Below are positions 63,839 through 64,000 of a stretch of 64,000 nt of DNA, piece by piece. The stretch comes from Bactericera cockerelli (Eukaryota; Arthropoda; Insecta; Hemiptera; Triozidae): contig CM044964.1 of the NCBI GenBank assembly GCA_024516035.1, positions 5,452,294-5,516,293 of the forward strand. Direction: 5' to 3'. The translations under genes were made by a program, and so were the position numbers. Position 1 is the first letter of the stretch. Each line of letters begins with the position of its first letter. The notes under the pieces were generated by a model. It did not search any database. It had not been told where the DNA came from and was given only the letters and a program-made list of their open reading frames with translations.

Positions 63839-64000
63839 TAAATTTTACTTCTACTTTTTTATATTTTGTTGCATTGAGCTCTTTACCTGATAGATATTAA
63901 GAAGGATTTTTATATTTCTTGAGGATTTCCACAGTCAAGCTGCTCCAAAATCCAAGCTCCTTTCTCTCGTATCTGATAGAGAGGAAGTAAGCGCTAATCG

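Overview
The window is a gene-poor, AT-rich piece of an arthropod (probably insect) nuclear genome. The one recognisable host coding sequence is a GC-rich exon at 38577-39284. It encodes the N-terminus to TM4/early ECL2 of an aminergic GPCR that reads as an alpha2-adrenergic-like octopamine receptor, and it ends at a phase-0 GT donor. Everything downstream of that exon to the window end would be intron or intergenic sequence; no second receptor exon was found. A 107-nt exon-like segment at 41232-41338 has splice-like borders but is unidentified. The species cannot be fixed from the sequence.

Most of the rest is transposable-element sediment. Left part (1-9 kb): an APE-type LINE whose open frame runs from 3095 off the left edge and is broken only by a mariner-type MITE; a 5S rRNA-headed SINE; and a retroelement C-terminus with an R2-like restriction-type endonuclease, split by a piggyBac-like TTAA MITE. 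Middle (9-38 kb): purine-rich or pyrimidine-rich microsatellite fields, several minisatellites, a hAT-like MITE, a Helitron with a paralogous empty site, a 1.67-kb long-TIR TA element and many SINE copies. Right part (39-64 kb): the receptor's putative intron, an R2-like endonuclease fragment ending in a perfect 82-bp palindrome, two young tRNA-headed SINEs, the second piggyBac-like MITE, pyrimidine-rich fields at 55-58 kb, and a cluster of three more fragments of the first RLE element at 59.9-61.6 kb.

Recurrent families (names are local): SINE-A (tRNA head, about 155 bp); SINE-B (tRNA-Gly-like head, about 300 bp); 5S-SINE (SINE3-like); core-SINE (a tRNA head joined to the same core domain as the 5S-SINE); the LINE-tail family (a 3' end with conserved GGCAATAACCCCGCCC and a TAATAAAG...TAAATAAA terminus); and families D, E, F and G (unclassified dispersed repeats). 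Nested insertions give a relative age order: DNA MITEs sit inside retroelement ORFs and LINE tails, SINE-A sits inside an RLE fragment, and a LINE 3' end sits inside a SINE-A. No functional tRNA, rRNA, CRISPR, prokaryotic operon or viral gene was found. All assignments are by reading; no alignment or database search was run.
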